In this document: in pieces, positions 6,151 to 6,398 of the stretch | How positions within the stretch are numbered: position 1 is the stretch's first letter | How the letters are laid out: each line of letters begins with the position of its first letter | NCBI GenBank assembly: GCA_035541035.1 | Contig: DATLFO010000148.1 | Coordinates: 1-6,398, forward strand | DNA: 6,398 nucleotides | Reading direction: 5' to 3' | Source of the DNA: DASWHR01 sp035541035 | GTDB lineage: Bacteria; Actinomycetota; AC-67 | Notes under the pieces: model-generated | Told to the model about the DNA's origin: nothing | Database searches by the model: none | What the model saw: only the letters and a program-made list of their open reading frames with translations | Made by a program: the position numbers and the translations under genes

Positions 6151-6398
6151 TTGATCCCAGGAGCCTTGATCGTCGTATCGCGGAATCCGATCGTGCGCCG
6201 CCGGCTGGAGACGGCCGCCGAGGCGATCGGCGTCCGCGCCCTGTTCTTCGACGCCTTCACCCGGATCGGCGACGTGCTGGAGGCGTGCGCCGTCGTGGTG
6301 GATCTCGACGTCCCCGGCTGGGAGGGCGCGGTCGAGATCGTCCGCGAGCGGTGGCCGAAGGCCATGGCGGCCGCCTTCATCTCGATCCCGGACAAGGA
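6151..6398 (+). CDS. CheY-like receiver-domain protein, probably degenerate (3' end beyond the window)
   Basis: Eighty-two codons plus 2 nt are visible before the edge. The sequence begins like a receiver domain: a hydrophobic strand ALIVVSRNP (5-13), an Arg-rich helix (RRRLETAAEAIG, 16-27), then VVVDLDVPGWEG (48-59). The last corresponds to the phospho-acceptor motif D-L-x-x-P-G-x-x-G, with Asp51 as the candidate acceptor. The acidic pair that normally ends strand 1 and binds Mg2+ is replaced by S-R-N (10-12), and the usual Thr after strand 4 appears as Ser78. Phosphorylation is therefore doubtful, and a pseudo-receiver is likely. The conserved Lys and any output domain lie outside the window. 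The TTG at 6151 has GGGGG 8 nt upstream and leaves four residues before strand 1. An in-frame TTG (6136) and GTG (6115) are alternatives, and the GTG would give a near-leaderless message. It is transcribed divergently from the liv operon; a link between the two is inference. Confidence 0.65.
   Translation, partial: MIPGALIVVSRNPIVRRRLETAAEAIGVRALFFDAFTRIGDVLEACAVVVDLDVPGWEGAVEIVRERWPKAMAAAFISIPDK

Noticed and set aside
6147..6395. An 82-codon minus-strand open frame at the right edge
   Set aside because: It is antisense to the receiver-like gene, whose translation has a recognisable fold. The minus-strand product is Ser/Thr/Arg-rich with no motif.

Overview
This window is GC-rich bacterial DNA whose genes show strong third-position G/C. 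It is almost entirely one five-gene operon on the minus strand. GTG and TTG starts, a Pro/Ala-rich linker in the permease-ATPase and a Gly/Pro/Thr-rich linker after the lipoprotein signal fit an actinobacterium, possibly an uncultured lineage. That assignment is inferred from composition and protein style, not from a marker gene.

The operon reads from right to left. A substrate-binding lipoprotein (start 5916) is followed by the LivH-type permease (4368), a single protein fusing the LivM-type permease to the LivG-type ATPase (3490), and the LivF-type ATPase (1578). Last comes a secreted protein of unknown family (860), which runs off the left edge. The junctions are very tight: 9 nt, a 4-nt ATGA overlap, a 17-nt overlap and 7 nt. 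All five genes are therefore probably co-transcribed and partly translationally coupled. Together the first four encode a complete importer of the branched-chain amino acid (HAAT/Liv) family: a lipid-anchored binding protein, two membrane permease domains and two ATPase domains. The true substrate cannot be read from sequence. The fifth gene suggests an unrecognised extracytoplasmic partner.

The 234-bp gap at 5917-6150 is a divergent control region. It holds a strong-looking minus-strand promoter for the operon (TTGACT, 17 nt, TACATT) and a plus-strand promoter with the same -10 hexamer (TAGACA, 16 nt, TACATT). Two small palindromes lie between them. A third, 28-bp imperfect palindrome sits at the predicted operon transcription start and largely coincides with a 24-bp alternating pyrimidine-purine tract.

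To the right, on the plus strand, is the start of a gene cut by the window edge. It encodes a CheY-like receiver domain that keeps the phospho-acceptor-type Asp but has lost the acidic pair, so it is probably a pseudo-receiver.

The first 62 bases are a perfect 23-bp inverted repeat around a 16-nt loop that begins exactly at base 1. This looks like a fold-back artefact at a contig end, so the last few codons of the leftmost gene should not be trusted. I see no rRNA, tRNA, CRISPR array, transposase or attachment site.
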